Source: an uncultured Peptococcaceae bacterium (GTDB lineage: Bacteria > Bacillota > Dehalobacteriia > UBA4068 > UBA4997). From it: 32,445 bases of DNA. Position numbers and translations under genes: made by a program. Of the stretch, positions 15,002 through 22,395 are shown piece by piece (the stretch's first letter is position 1; each line of letters opens with the position of its first letter). The notes beneath the pieces are model-generated. The model did not search any database and had not been told where the DNA came from. It was given only the letters and a program-made list of their open reading frames with translations. The stretch spans positions 1 to 32,445 of the forward strand of contig CANSKT010000010.1 in the NCBI GenBank assembly GCA_947647555.1, given 5' to 3'.

Positions 15002-15027
15002 ACAGACCAGAAAAATTTCTGGTCTGT
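15002..15027. terminator. Bidirectional terminator between recR and flhB
   Basis: A 12-bp inverted repeat (15002-15013 with 15016-15027) has an A-run on the left and TTCTTTTAT on the right, so U-tracts exist in both senses. The innermost A-T pairs probably open to make the loop. It lies between convergent recR (ends 14996) and flhB (ends 15032). Confidence 0.88.
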
Positions 15028-15031
15028 TCTT

Positions 15032-16105
15032 TTATATCTCTGCGGCTCTGCCGTCCAATTTGTAAATGTAAACCATAACTTCCGCCACCGCACTATATAA
15101 TTCCGGCGGAATTTCATGGTTCAATTCGGCTTGTGCATAAAGGGCACGTGCCACCGGCACATTCTCAATAACGGTAACCGAATGTTCCTCGGCCACACGC
15201 ACAATTCGCAAAGCCAATTCGTCCATGCCTTTAGCCAAGACAATCGGAGCATTATCCTGCCCCAGCTTATAACGCAATGCCACCGCAAAATGGTTCGGGT
15301 TACGAATAACTACGTCAGACTGCGGAACCTGCTGCATCATGCGTGACTGCGCCATGCGCCGCTGCATTTCCTTAATTTTACCCTTAACCTGTGGGTCGCC
15401 CTCAATCTGCTTGTATTCGTCCTTGACCTCCTGTTTAGACATCTTCATTTCGCGCTCATAGTCCCACCACTGATAAAGATAGTCCAACGCGGCCAAAACC
15501 AGAAAGGCAACGCCCACTTTTAATATCATGAAAAATATTTCATTGAAAAAATGGCGGCAGGCATCGTTAATATCCATATAAAGGAAAGTGGCCGACTCAT
15601 GCAAAATGCCCATCAAACAGGAATAAATCAGGTACAGAAGAACGCATATTTTTAATATGCCTTTAACGGCCTCCACCACACTGCGCAATGAAAAAAGCCG
15701 CTTAAACCCCTGCAAAGGGCTGATACGATTAAACTTAGGCTTCAACAACTCGGAAGAAACCAACATCTTAGTTTGCGCAAAAGTCGCAACTACGGTTACA
15801 AAAACTGTAATCATCAGCATCGGCCCGGCGCATTTAGCCAGGGCCGTTAAAAGCTGAAAAAACAAACCTTTTATATAATAATTATCAGTTTCCGCAAAGG
15901 GAGCCATTGAAACGCATTCAAAAGCGAAGTAAAACACACCATAAATCGTGGCAACCACAACAACAAACATCAAACGCAAAACCAGAGCGCTGCCAAAAAG
16001 CGTAGCTACCGCTACCGCGTCTTTACTGAGAAAAACGTGGCCTTTTTTTCGTTCGTCTTGTCGTTTTTTAGGTGTGGCTTTTTCGGTTTTGGAATCACCT
16101 GCCAA
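15032..16105 (-). CDS. flhB: Flagellar type III export protein FlhB
   Basis: FlhB is the membrane subunit of the flagellar export gate whose cytoplasmic domain switches substrate from rod/hook to filament. The N-terminus (SKTEKATPKKRQDERKKG) is the family signature. About four membrane helices lie between residues 30 and 210, followed by the conserved KMSKQEVKDEYKQ linker. The self-cleavage motif, normally NPTH, reads NPNH here (residues 269-272, at 15290-15301), flanked by normal VVIRNP and HFAVALRY. Start is TTG at 16105 with AGAGGTGGT upstream. It is the last gene of the flagellar operon, 38 nt after motB, away from any fliP/Q/R or flhA. Confidence 0.96.
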   Translation of the reverse strand: MAGDSKTEKATPKKRQDERKKGHVFLSKDAVAVATLFGSALVLRLMFVVVVATIYGVFYFAFECVSMAPFAETDNYYIKGLFFQLLTALAKCAGPMLMITVFVTVVATFAQTKMLVSSELLKPKFNRISPLQGFKRLFSLRSVVEAVKGILKICVLLYLIYSCLMGILHESATFLYMDINDACRHFFNEIFFMILKVGVAFLVLAALDYLYQWWDYEREMKMSKQEVKDEYKQIEGDPQVKGKIKEMQRRMAQSRMMQQVPQSDVVIRNPNHFAVALRYKLGQDNAPIVLAKGMDELALRIVRVAEEHSVTVIENVPVARALYAQAELNHEIPPELYSAVAEVMVYIYKLDGRAAEI

Positions 16106-16143
16106 AGTTTAACCACCTCTGTGAACACTAAAATGTTGCCAGT

Positions 16144-16965
16144 TTATAAACTGTCAGCCGCCGTCTGCCCCTCGCCGGCACGCAGCTGATTATAGCGTTT
16201 CAAGCTATCGCTAAAATCATCTAAAACATTACGCCCGGTTACTGTGATTTCTACACGTCTGTTTTGACTGCGCGTTTCTTCCACATCATTAGGCGCAATC
16301 GGCCGATGTTGACCATAACCCACGCTAATCAAACGAGCCGGGTCAATCGTGCAATGAGTTTGAATATAATAGGTAGCCATAGCTGCACGTTCCGCAGCTA
16401 ACATTCTATCTTCCTGGTCGCGATTTTTCCGGTTCGGGCTGGCCTGGGCCGTATGCCCCATAATGCGAATTTCATCAATAGCCGGTTTAACCTCCTCAAA
16501 AATAGAGGAAATATCGGATAGCACCTTTTCGCCCTCCGGACGTAGCGCATAACTGTTACCGCCAAAAATTACCGCATTTTCAAAGGAGATGAAAACATAG
16601 CCGTCACCTTGAATAACCTCAATACTTTGAGAGGAATCGCTTTGTTCAGCATACTCTTTCAGCTTCTCATAAAGCATATCCATAGCGCCGTCAATTTCTT
16701 CCTGACTGATAGCCTCCGGCATTGCGCCAGGCTGCATACCGGCGCCATCAACGTCATCAGCATCAGGACCTTTGTTGCCCTCAATATTCACCGGGTCTTT
16801 AATGGCATCCGGATTAAAGCTTTTTACCAAAGCCAGCCATTTCACCTCGTCAATAACCGATATGGAATACAGAAGTACAAAAAAGCACAGCAAAAGCGTC
16901 ACCATATCGCCATAGGTGTCCATCCAGTTTGCGCCGCCGCCACCGCTTTTTTTCTTCTTCATCAT
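16144..16965 (-). CDS. motB: Flagellar motor stator protein MotB
   Basis: MotB anchors the stator to peptidoglycan and carries the ion-binding aspartate. After a Lys/Gly-rich N-terminus comes one membrane helix starting WMDTYGDMVTLLLCFFVLL, in which Asp20 is the likely ion-channel residue. A linker with an acidic, Gly/Pro-containing stretch follows. The OmpA-like peptidoglycan-binding domain includes EIRIMGHTAQ, RAAMATYYIQ, ISVGYGQHRPIAPN and SQNRRVEITV. At 273 residues it is a normal length. I cannot decide proton versus sodium use from sequence alone. GAGG lies about 10 nt before the start, and the gap to motA is 21 nt. Confidence 0.95.
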   Translation of the reverse strand: MMKKKKSGGGGANWMDTYGDMVTLLLCFFVLLYSISVIDEVKWLALVKSFNPDAIKDPVNIEGNKGPDADDVDGAGMQPGAMPEAISQEEIDGAMDMLYEKLKEYAEQSDSSQSIEVIQGDGYVFISFENAVIFGGNSYALRPEGEKVLSDISSIFEEVKPAIDEIRIMGHTAQASPNRKNRDQEDRMLAAERAAMATYYIQTHCTIDPARLISVGYGQHRPIAPNDVEETRSQNRRVEITVTGRNVLDDFSDSLKRYNQLRAGEGQTAADSL

Positions 16966-16986
16966 CAGGCAGCCACCTCGCTTTCT

Positions 16987-17802
16987 TTATTCGCCGCCCT
17001 TTTTGCTGCTACCAGAATCAGCGTCACGCATCTTCTGCGCCACGAAAGTAAGCAGCTTTTCACGCAGCAGTTTGGGGTTCTCGCCTGACTGAATACAGGT
17101 AATGCCCTCAACAATAATCTGCTTGCACAAAACTTCTTCCTCATCACGGGTACGCAGGTTGTTGGCAATGGGGCCAAAAATCATATGCGCCAAAATACAG
17201 CCATAAAGGGTGGTAATCAAAGCAACGCCCATATCCTGGCCGATAGTGGAAGCACCGTCGCCGTCCAAAGACATGTTCTTCAGCATGTTAATCAAACCAA
17301 CCAATGTACCAATCATACCAAAAGCCGGGGCCACAGAAGAACCTTTTTCATAAAGAGAGGCCGCAGCATCATGCCGAGCCGACATGCATTCGATATCGTT
17401 TTCCAAAATACTGCGAACACGGTCTGGGTCGTTAGCGTCCACAATCAGCATAATCGCCTGCTTAAAAAACGGATCCTCCTGGTCATTCGCCAAACCCTCT
17501 AAAGCCAGCAAACCGTCTTTTCTGGCCGCCTGCGCCAACTCCACCAGTTGGTCAATATAATAGGTGGGATTGTTCTTTTTAACATCAAGCATAACTTTAA
17601 AATGCCCAGGAATAGATTTTAGCATACTGGCCGGGAAACAAGCCACAACAATCGCAAACGTACAACCGATAACAATCATAACGCTGGGGCCGTCGACGAA
17701 GTTCATAATCTTGGTAAAATCATAGGGCGGGAAACCGTTGGCCATACCCAAAAGCATAACCACGATTGCAACTAGAACACCAATAATATATGTTATATTC
17801 AT
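16987..17802 (-). CDS. motA: Flagellar motor stator protein MotA
   Basis: MotA is the four-helix stator subunit that pairs with MotB and pushes on FliG. The sequence opens MNITYIIGVLVAIVVMLLGM and continues with FVDGPSVMIVIGCTFA (second helix). The large cytoplasmic loop includes KKNNPTYYIDQLVELAQAARKDG, and the C-terminal helix pair includes SVAPAFGMIGTLVGLINML and MGVALITTLYGCILAHMIFGPIANNL. ATG 17802 is chosen; GGAA sits 6 nt before it, and a TTG at 17814 lies too near its own potential site. The product is 271 residues. Flanked by flbD and motB in the same operon. Confidence 0.96.
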   Translation of the reverse strand: MNITYIIGVLVAIVVMLLGMANGFPPYDFTKIMNFVDGPSVMIVIGCTFAIVVACFPASMLKSIPGHFKVMLDVKKNNPTYYIDQLVELAQAARKDGLLALEGLANDQEDPFFKQAIMLIVDANDPDRVRSILENDIECMSARHDAAASLYEKGSSVAPAFGMIGTLVGLINMLKNMSLDGDGASTIGQDMGVALITTLYGCILAHMIFGPIANNLRTRDEEEVLCKQIIVEGITCIQSGENPKLLREKLLTFVAQKMRDADSGSSKKGGE

Positions 17803-17834
17803 TTTTCGTTCCAATCCTCACGTTTTTTACTTTA

Positions 17835-18053
17835 TTATTTTCTGCGGTCAACGACCTGCACTGTCCGGTGGATATCCATAATCTTGGCGTTATAATCCGC
17901 GATTTTCTGAATTATTTCATCTTCAGACTCCTGAACCAAATAATAATCATGGTTCATCATCACGACTTTACACTCCGGAATTAACTCAATCAACTCAATC
18001 TGATTATGATTAATCAAAAACCGTTCGCCATTCATTTTGGTTAAAACTATCAT
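17835..18053 (-). CDS. flbD: FlbD family flagellar protein
   Basis: This small protein of 72 residues belongs to the FlbD (DUF/PF06289-type) family, usually found next to flgE and motA in Gram-positive and spirochaete flagellar operons. The characteristic start MIVLTKMNGERFLIN and the LIELIPECKVVMMNHDYYLV core are visible. ATG 18053 is preceded by GGAGAGGGTG at 7 nt; an in-frame ATG at 18077 is upstream of that site. Family members have been linked to motility in several bacteria, but the molecular role is not settled. Confidence 0.9.
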   Translation of the reverse strand: MIVLTKMNGERFLINHNQIELIELIPECKVVMMNHDYYLVQESEDEIIQKIADYNAKIMDIHRTVQVVDRRK

Positions 18054-18092
18054 TTTGCGCACCCTCTCCCTGAACATTTAATAACACGCCAC

Positions 18093-18117
18093 CCGAGGCA
18101 GGGTTTTGCTGCCCCGG
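18093..18117 (-). other. Intergenic stem-loop between flgE and flbD
   Basis: In minus-strand RNA a 9-bp stem (18109-18117 with 18093-18101, one G-U pair) encloses a 7-nt loop. No U-tract follows, so it is not a clear terminator. It may protect the flgE message 3' end, guide processing, or partly reduce expression of the downstream flbD-motAB-flhB genes. Confidence 0.55.
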
Positions 18118-18139
18118 CTTGCCTGTTTATTTACATTTT

Positions 18140-19285
18140 TTAGCGTTTAAGATTTACCAGTTCCTCCAGCATGGAGTCTGTAACTGTAATGATACGCGTA
18201 TTGGCCTGATAACCGCGCTGCATCATAATCATGTTGGAGATTTCAGTAGCCAGCTCAGTACCGGAACTTTCCAGGCCGTTCGGCACCAAATTAGTACTCT
18301 TAGTGGAACCAATAGTATATTTATTCTTTCTATCGGTAGTACCGCCAGCACCACCAGCGCCATTATTATTAGCATCAAGCTTGGCGTCTGAAGGCAGATT
18401 TTCAAATTCACCCATTGTGAAAACGCTCAAATCGCCAGCACCGTCCATAGCACGATACAAACGGCCGTCCACGTGAGTTACACCATTGGGGTTATCAACC
18501 TTACCAAGAGCAATATAACCAACCACAATCTGTTTATCGGTTTCATCAACAACACCAGTCAACTGGCCATTTTCGTTAATAGTAAAGCTGTTCAGGATTG
18601 CTCTCTTGGTAACAGTAACATTGTTAGCGCCGCCACCACCAGTGCCATTGCCAACGGTATCACCAACTTCCGGGTCGTCAACGGTGTTATCACCCTCTGT
18701 GGGCCAAACAACGTCACCATTGCTGGCCAGCATGGGTACACGTAAAGGCGTTAAAATACGAGAAGTAACAGTCGGCTGTTTATTAGGATCTACATCAGCA
18801 CCGTTATTAGCACCGCCATTGGCATTTTCTGGCTCAACCTCCAGCCAGCCATAAACAACATTGCCATCGTGGTCGCAAAGGTAACCGTCCGCGCGAACTT
18901 CCAAGTCACCCAAACGGGTTAAGTAAAGGTTTTTCAGGTCATTATTATTCTCAAATGTCAAATCCTTGGGACCAACCAGCAAAAAACCATCGCCGTCAAT
19001 CGTAACATCGCCCGGCTTACCGGTAGGCGTATAGTTTTTAGTACTCATATCAATATCAACCGCGCCCACGTTTGTACCATAACCAATCTGAGCCGGGTTC
19101 GTGCCACCAGTAGTTAACGTACCGTTAGAACCGGTTTTAACATTGGTGTAAAGTTCCTCATTAAAAACATAACGTGATGCTTTATAAGCGTTGGTATTAA
19201 TATTAGCAATATTGTTGCCGATTACGTTCAATGCACTCATGTGTGAACGCAAACCGGAAACCGCTGCATACATTGCGCCTGTCAT
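18140..19285 (-). CDS. flgE: Flagellar hook protein FlgE
   Basis: FlgE forms the hook. The N-terminal rod/hook signature MYAAVSGLRSHMSALNVIGNN and NINTNAYKASR is present, then the FlgE-type segment GYGTNVGAVDIDMS with GDVTIDGDGFLLV (91-103). The C-terminal coiled helix ends with ELATEISNMIMMQRGYQANTR and SMLEELVNLKR. At 381 residues it is near normal length, but three low-complexity Gly/Asn/Asp-rich stretches interrupt the middle (about 153-167, 198-222 and 304-320). GAGAGGAG precedes the ATG. FlgF and FlgG share the end motifs; operon position after flgD and before flbD supports FlgE. Strong hairpins lie on both sides in the mRNA. Confidence 0.94.
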   Translation of the reverse strand: MTGAMYAAVSGLRSHMSALNVIGNNIANINTNAYKASRYVFNEELYTNVKTGSNGTLTTGGTNPAQIGYGTNVGAVDIDMSTKNYTPTGKPGDVTIDGDGFLLVGPKDLTFENNNDLKNLYLTRLGDLEVRADGYLCDHDGNVVYGWLEVEPENANGGANNGADVDPNKQPTVTSRILTPLRVPMLASNGDVVWPTEGDNTVDDPEVGDTVGNGTGGGGANNVTVTKRAILNSFTINENGQLTGVVDETDKQIVVGYIALGKVDNPNGVTHVDGRLYRAMDGAGDLSVFTMGEFENLPSDAKLDANNNGAGGAGGTTDRKNKYTIGSTKSTNLVPNGLESSGTELATEISNMIMMQRGYQANTRIITVTDSMLEELVNLKR

Positions 19286-19330
19286 ATTATTAAAAACTCC
19301 TCTCTCTCACAATACCTTAAATTTTGAGCC

Positions 19331-19366
19331 GCAGGTGGGAGGCCGTCAATCCGGCTGCCTCCCTGC
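19331..19366 (-). other. Intergenic stem-loop upstream of flgE
   Basis: In the 101-nt gap before flgE the minus-strand RNA can form GGGAGGC (19357-19363) paired with GCCTCCC (19337-19343). The stem extends through GCAGG/CCTGC at the base (19331-19335 with 19362-19366 in an alternative register with a 3-nt bulge). No U-tract follows. It could be a processing or stabilising element ahead of flgE. Confidence 0.5.
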
Positions 19367-19386
19367 AATTTCCAAATTAAGACCAA

Positions 19387-19770
19387 TTACAATAAAATTG
19401 CGGCGTCAATATTCGTAAATATTTTTTCTTTCATTTCATCTTGGGTAATAGTGGTGATTACTCGGCTGTGCGGAACATTGATAATAAAAGCCTGTTCTGC
19501 GCCAAAGGCCAAAATATTCACCGCGCCTTTTTCCTGCGCTTTTTCAACTGAACCAGCCAGCTTATCCATCAAATCCGGCGTCAGTTCAATACCGCGTTCC
19601 TCAACCCTGTTCAGCGCATGCTTGGAAAAATTAACCTGCTGCGCGGCCGGCGCGGTCTGCGCATTTGCTGCCTCGCGCAACATCTCGCCAAAAGCGACCT
19701 TGGGCTGTTGGGGTTTTGTATTGTTAACGACAGCTGTTGTTCCCTGTGCCAATCCTATGCGATTAATCAC
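19387..19770 (-). CDS. TIGR02530-type flagellar operon protein
   Basis: This 127-residue protein resembles the uncharacterised TIGR02530 family found between flgD and flgE in many Bacillota flagellar operons. The family core is visible: FSKHALNRVEERGIELTPDL, then KAQEKGAVNILAF, AFIINVPHSRVITTI and a closing Ile/Asp segment. The first 45 residues are Gln/Ala/Pro-rich and probably disordered. Start is GTG 19770 with AGGAGGTG upstream. The gap to flgD is 126 nt and to flgE 101 nt, both longer than usual for this operon. Its position suggests a role in hook assembly, but that is inference. Confidence 0.85.
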   Translation of the reverse strand: MINRIGLAQGTTAVVNNTKPQQPKVAFGEMLREAANAQTAPAAQQVNFSKHALNRVEERGIELTPDLMDKLAGSVEKAQEKGAVNILAFGAEQAFIINVPHSRVITTITQDEMKEKIFTNIDAAILL

Positions 19771-19858
19771 TGCCGTTCACACCTCCTATTATTCACTACA
19801 AATGAAACCTGTGCCAAGCTACACTCAACTACACTTAAATTATATTCGGCTTGACTAT

Positions 19859-19882
19859 GCCCAGTGCATACTTATGCCGGGC
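19859..19882 (-). other. Weak stem-loop after flgD
   Basis: Minus-strand RNA just after the flgD stop can form two 4-bp stems (19859-19862 with 19879-19882, and 19866-19869 with 19874-19877) separated by an asymmetric internal loop. There is no U-tract. It is the third hairpin-capable gap in the flgD-to-flbD part of the operon. Confidence 0.3.
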
Positions 19883-19896
19883 TTTGTTTGGCTGTA

Positions 19897-20553
19897 CTAC
19901 GCCATACGAACTTCCGGGTTAGCCTGGGCTTCACCATTATTGGTCTGAGAATTATCGCCGTTATCAGGTTTATTATCCGGTGTTTCCTCCGGCTTGGTAT
20001 CCGGCGTTTCTTCAACCTTATCGTCCGTATTATCACCAGGTTTATCAGGACCCTCAACCTTATCATCATCTGTATTCGGCTTATCCGTGCCATTGCCCGG
20101 TTTTTCAGGGTCTTTTACCTCCGGCAATTTACCAACCGCCATAACGTCAGAAAGCTTATAAACGTCATCGCCTATAAAAATAACCTGCTCACCGTTCAGC
20201 TGACCGGTACCAGTCACCACGCCAACAGTTTCTTTAAGCTCGCCGCCGGTATACTGACCAATCGTAACCGTCTGGCCAACCAGAGAAGAAGCATAATTCA
20301 GAACGCTGGTATCATTAATCAGGGCGCTAATATCCGTAATCGCCTGAATAACTGAAATCTGTACCATCTGGTTCATCATATCCGTGGTAGAAGCAGTGTT
20401 ATCAATGTCCTGATTTTGAAACATCGCACACATCAAAGTTAAAAAATCAGTAGTATCCAAATCCTTGCCAGCTTTTTTACTGGTACTATGTGTAGTCTGT
20501 AAAATTTGTTCAGGCTGACCAAGAATGGAGGAAACGTCATTCATAAACGCCAT
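19897..20553 (-). CDS. flgD: Flagellar hook cap / scaffold protein FlgD
   Basis: FlgD caps the growing hook and is needed for FlgE polymerisation. The conserved N-terminal cap region includes DTTDFLTLMCAMFQNQDIDN (residues 33-52, matching the usual FLKLLVAQLQNQDP pattern with substitutions) and TDMMNQMVQISVIQAI. A short beta region follows (SSLVGQTVTIGQY to VYKLSDVMAVG). Residues 146 to 218 are then a Pro/Asp/Glu/Lys-rich disordered tail with imperfect repeats such as DDKVE and ETPD. This tail is not typical of FlgD. ATG 20553 is chosen, with GAGGTG 6 nt upstream; a GTG at 20562 lies inside that site. The gap to fliK is 39 nt. Confidence 0.9.
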   Translation of the reverse strand: MAFMNDVSSILGQPEQILQTTHSTSKKAGKDLDTTDFLTLMCAMFQNQDIDNTASTTDMMNQMVQISVIQAITDISALINDTSVLNYASSLVGQTVTIGQYTGGELKETVGVVTGTGQLNGEQVIFIGDDVYKLSDVMAVGKLPEVKDPEKPGNGTDKPNTDDDKVEGPDKPGDNTDDKVEETPDTKPEETPDNKPDNGDNSQTNNGEAQANPEVRMA

Positions 20554-20592
20554 ACTTTTCACCTCTGTTTGTAATTATATTTGTAAAATTTT

Positions 20593-21816
20593 TTACTCAA
20601 TGTCAATCAGACCCAAACGCAGCTGCTGCATAAAATCAATCTGCGCCGTTGCCGAATTTTCATCATTCTGCTGCCGGTGCTGTTCCTGATTTTGCTGATT
20701 TCCCTGCCGTTCCTGCTGATCCGGGTTCAAAAACTGTTGAGCGTTTTGCTCCGGCAGACGGTTTTCAACCTCCACACGCACCTGTCCCTGCATATTGCCA
20801 GCCAACAGATTTTGCAGACTATTGCTATGTTTATCCAAAAGTCCGGCGGCTTTTTCCGTAATCACACTCAAAATAACACTTAAAGTGCCATCAGTCAGTC
20901 TGGTTATTTCTACCGTAATGTTACCCAGATTTGCCGGCGTTAAATTAATCGTCACGCGAGATTCGCCCTGATTAATCGCCTGGTTAATCTTCTGCGCCAA
21001 CTGCTCGGCGGCGTCATCAGCCTGCGGATTTAACGGCTGCTCGGCCTCCATAACTTTCACCGGCACAGCGTCATTGCTGGCAAAAACCGGCGTCTGCATG
21101 GCGGCTGCGGCGTCATCACCGCCCTCCTCCGTCAAATTCTGCTGCGGCGCATTGCTTTCTGCGGTTACAACCTTAAACTCCGGCTGTGTATCCGCGGTTT
21201 GCGTCTGCACCTGCTGAACATTCTGACCAGCTGTTTCCGGCTTTACCGTATTAACAGTCTGCATAGCAGAAGCCAAAGTTGTGGTTTCAGTTTGCTGCTC
21301 CGGCGCTGCCGTCTGCACAACCTGCGCATTAACCGGCTGCTGTACCTGCACTTCAGTCTGAACCTGTGGCATAGCGACTGTGGTCTGCTGTTCTGCATTA
21401 ACAGGCAAAACTGCTTCATTCATCACCGTCTGCGGCAACACAACAGTTTCCACTGGTGCAGCCATTTCCTCGGCTGGAACAACCAAAGGCATAGTCGGTA
21501 CAGGCTGGCTGGTTACCAGTGCCGCCGCCAAAGCCTGCTGATTTTCCTGCTGACTCTGACTGGTTTGCGTATTCTGCTCTGACTGGTTTGGCTGTTTAGC
21601 TGTTTCATCTGTTGTCTGAGCCGGTTTTTGGCTGTCGGTCGGCTTATCCTGCGTTTGATTTTGCGGCTTGCTGTTATCCACCGGCTTTTTATCACCAGCA
21701 GCCTGTTGCAGCATATCCTCAAAACCAGTACCGGCGCCATTAGCCACTGCCTCGCCTACAACCTTGGGATTTTTCTGCACCGCACCCAACAGTTGATACA
21801 TGGAATTTACATTCAT
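20593..21816 (-). CDS. fliK: Flagellar hook-length control protein FliK
   Basis: FliK is secreted during hook growth and, by contacting FlhB, ends hook export at the right length. The 407-residue protein has a long Gln/Thr/Ala/Val-rich disordered N-terminal part (to about residue 280), as expected of a molecular ruler. The globular C-terminal Flg_hook domain follows, with RVTINLTPANLGNITVEI and a VITEKAAGLLDKHSNSLQNLL helix. A Gln/Asn-rich linker and a short hydrophobic end close the protein. The start ATG 21816 follows a near-perfect AAAGGAGGTGA site. The gap of 94 nt to fliJ holds only a small CAGG/CCTG hairpin. Confidence 0.93.
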   Translation of the reverse strand: MNVNSMYQLLGAVQKNPKVVGEAVANGAGTGFEDMLQQAAGDKKPVDNSKPQNQTQDKPTDSQKPAQTTDETAKQPNQSEQNTQTSQSQQENQQALAAALVTSQPVPTMPLVVPAEEMAAPVETVVLPQTVMNEAVLPVNAEQQTTVAMPQVQTEVQVQQPVNAQVVQTAAPEQQTETTTLASAMQTVNTVKPETAGQNVQQVQTQTADTQPEFKVVTAESNAPQQNLTEEGGDDAAAAMQTPVFASNDAVPVKVMEAEQPLNPQADDAAEQLAQKINQAINQGESRVTINLTPANLGNITVEITRLTDGTLSVILSVITEKAAGLLDKHSNSLQNLLAGNMQGQVRVEVENRLPEQNAQQFLNPDQQERQGNQQNQEQHRQQNDENSATAQIDFMQQLRLGLIDIE

Positions 21817-21910
21817 CTCCTTCACCTCCTTTCAATGAAGACTACACTATATGTATACGCCATTTTTCAGGCATTTCCTGCAAAATTTTAAATGAATAAT
21901 ACTGTTATTA

Positions 21911-22357
21911 TCAAGCATTCGCCATAAATCTTCTGGCCGCGGTCAAGTCGTCAATAAAACGCTCCTCGTCCTTTTGCAACTCTTTCAAATATTCCTTATG
22001 TTTAATATCACGCAATTTCTCCAAGGTAGCCGTTTCTGTTCGTGATTCAATCACCCGGCTGCGTTTTTCCTCCTCAATCCGCTGCAACTGCCTTAAACGC
22101 TCCTGCTCGCGATTTTCCTCGCGATGCAAAGCTTCCAAACAATCCTGATAAAGCTGCAACTCCAAAATATTCAAACCCACAGCTTTTTTCTGCCGGTATT
22201 CATTCTCATACTCGGTACGTCGGTTCTGAACATCATTATATACAGCCTCCTGCGCGCGCGTTTGCGCCACGGCCGCCCCATGCTCTACCAGACGATTTTC
22301 CAAAACCTGTTGTTTATAATCCATTACGGTATCTAATTTGAATTGAAACTTCTTCAT
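21911..22357 (-). CDS. fliJ: Flagellar export chaperone FliJ
   Basis: FliJ is a coiled-coil stalk protein that sits in the FliI hexamer and links it to FlhA, much like the gamma subunit of F1-ATPase. The 148 residues are almost wholly helical and charged, opening MKKFQFKLDTVMDYKQQVLEN, with heptad-like Glu/Arg/Gln/Leu patterning throughout. The family is weakly conserved, so position directly after fliI and the N-terminal pattern carry much of the assignment. GGGAGAG lies 5 nt before the ATG. Confidence 0.9.
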   Translation of the reverse strand: MKKFQFKLDTVMDYKQQVLENRLVEHGAAVAQTRAQEAVYNDVQNRRTEYENEYRQKKAVGLNILELQLYQDCLEALHREENREQERLRQLQRIEEEKRSRVIESRTETATLEKLRDIKHKEYLKELQKDEERFIDDLTAARRFMANA

Positions 22358-22395
22358 GACTTCTCTCCCAATATTTTAGGGTAATTCAGCAATCG

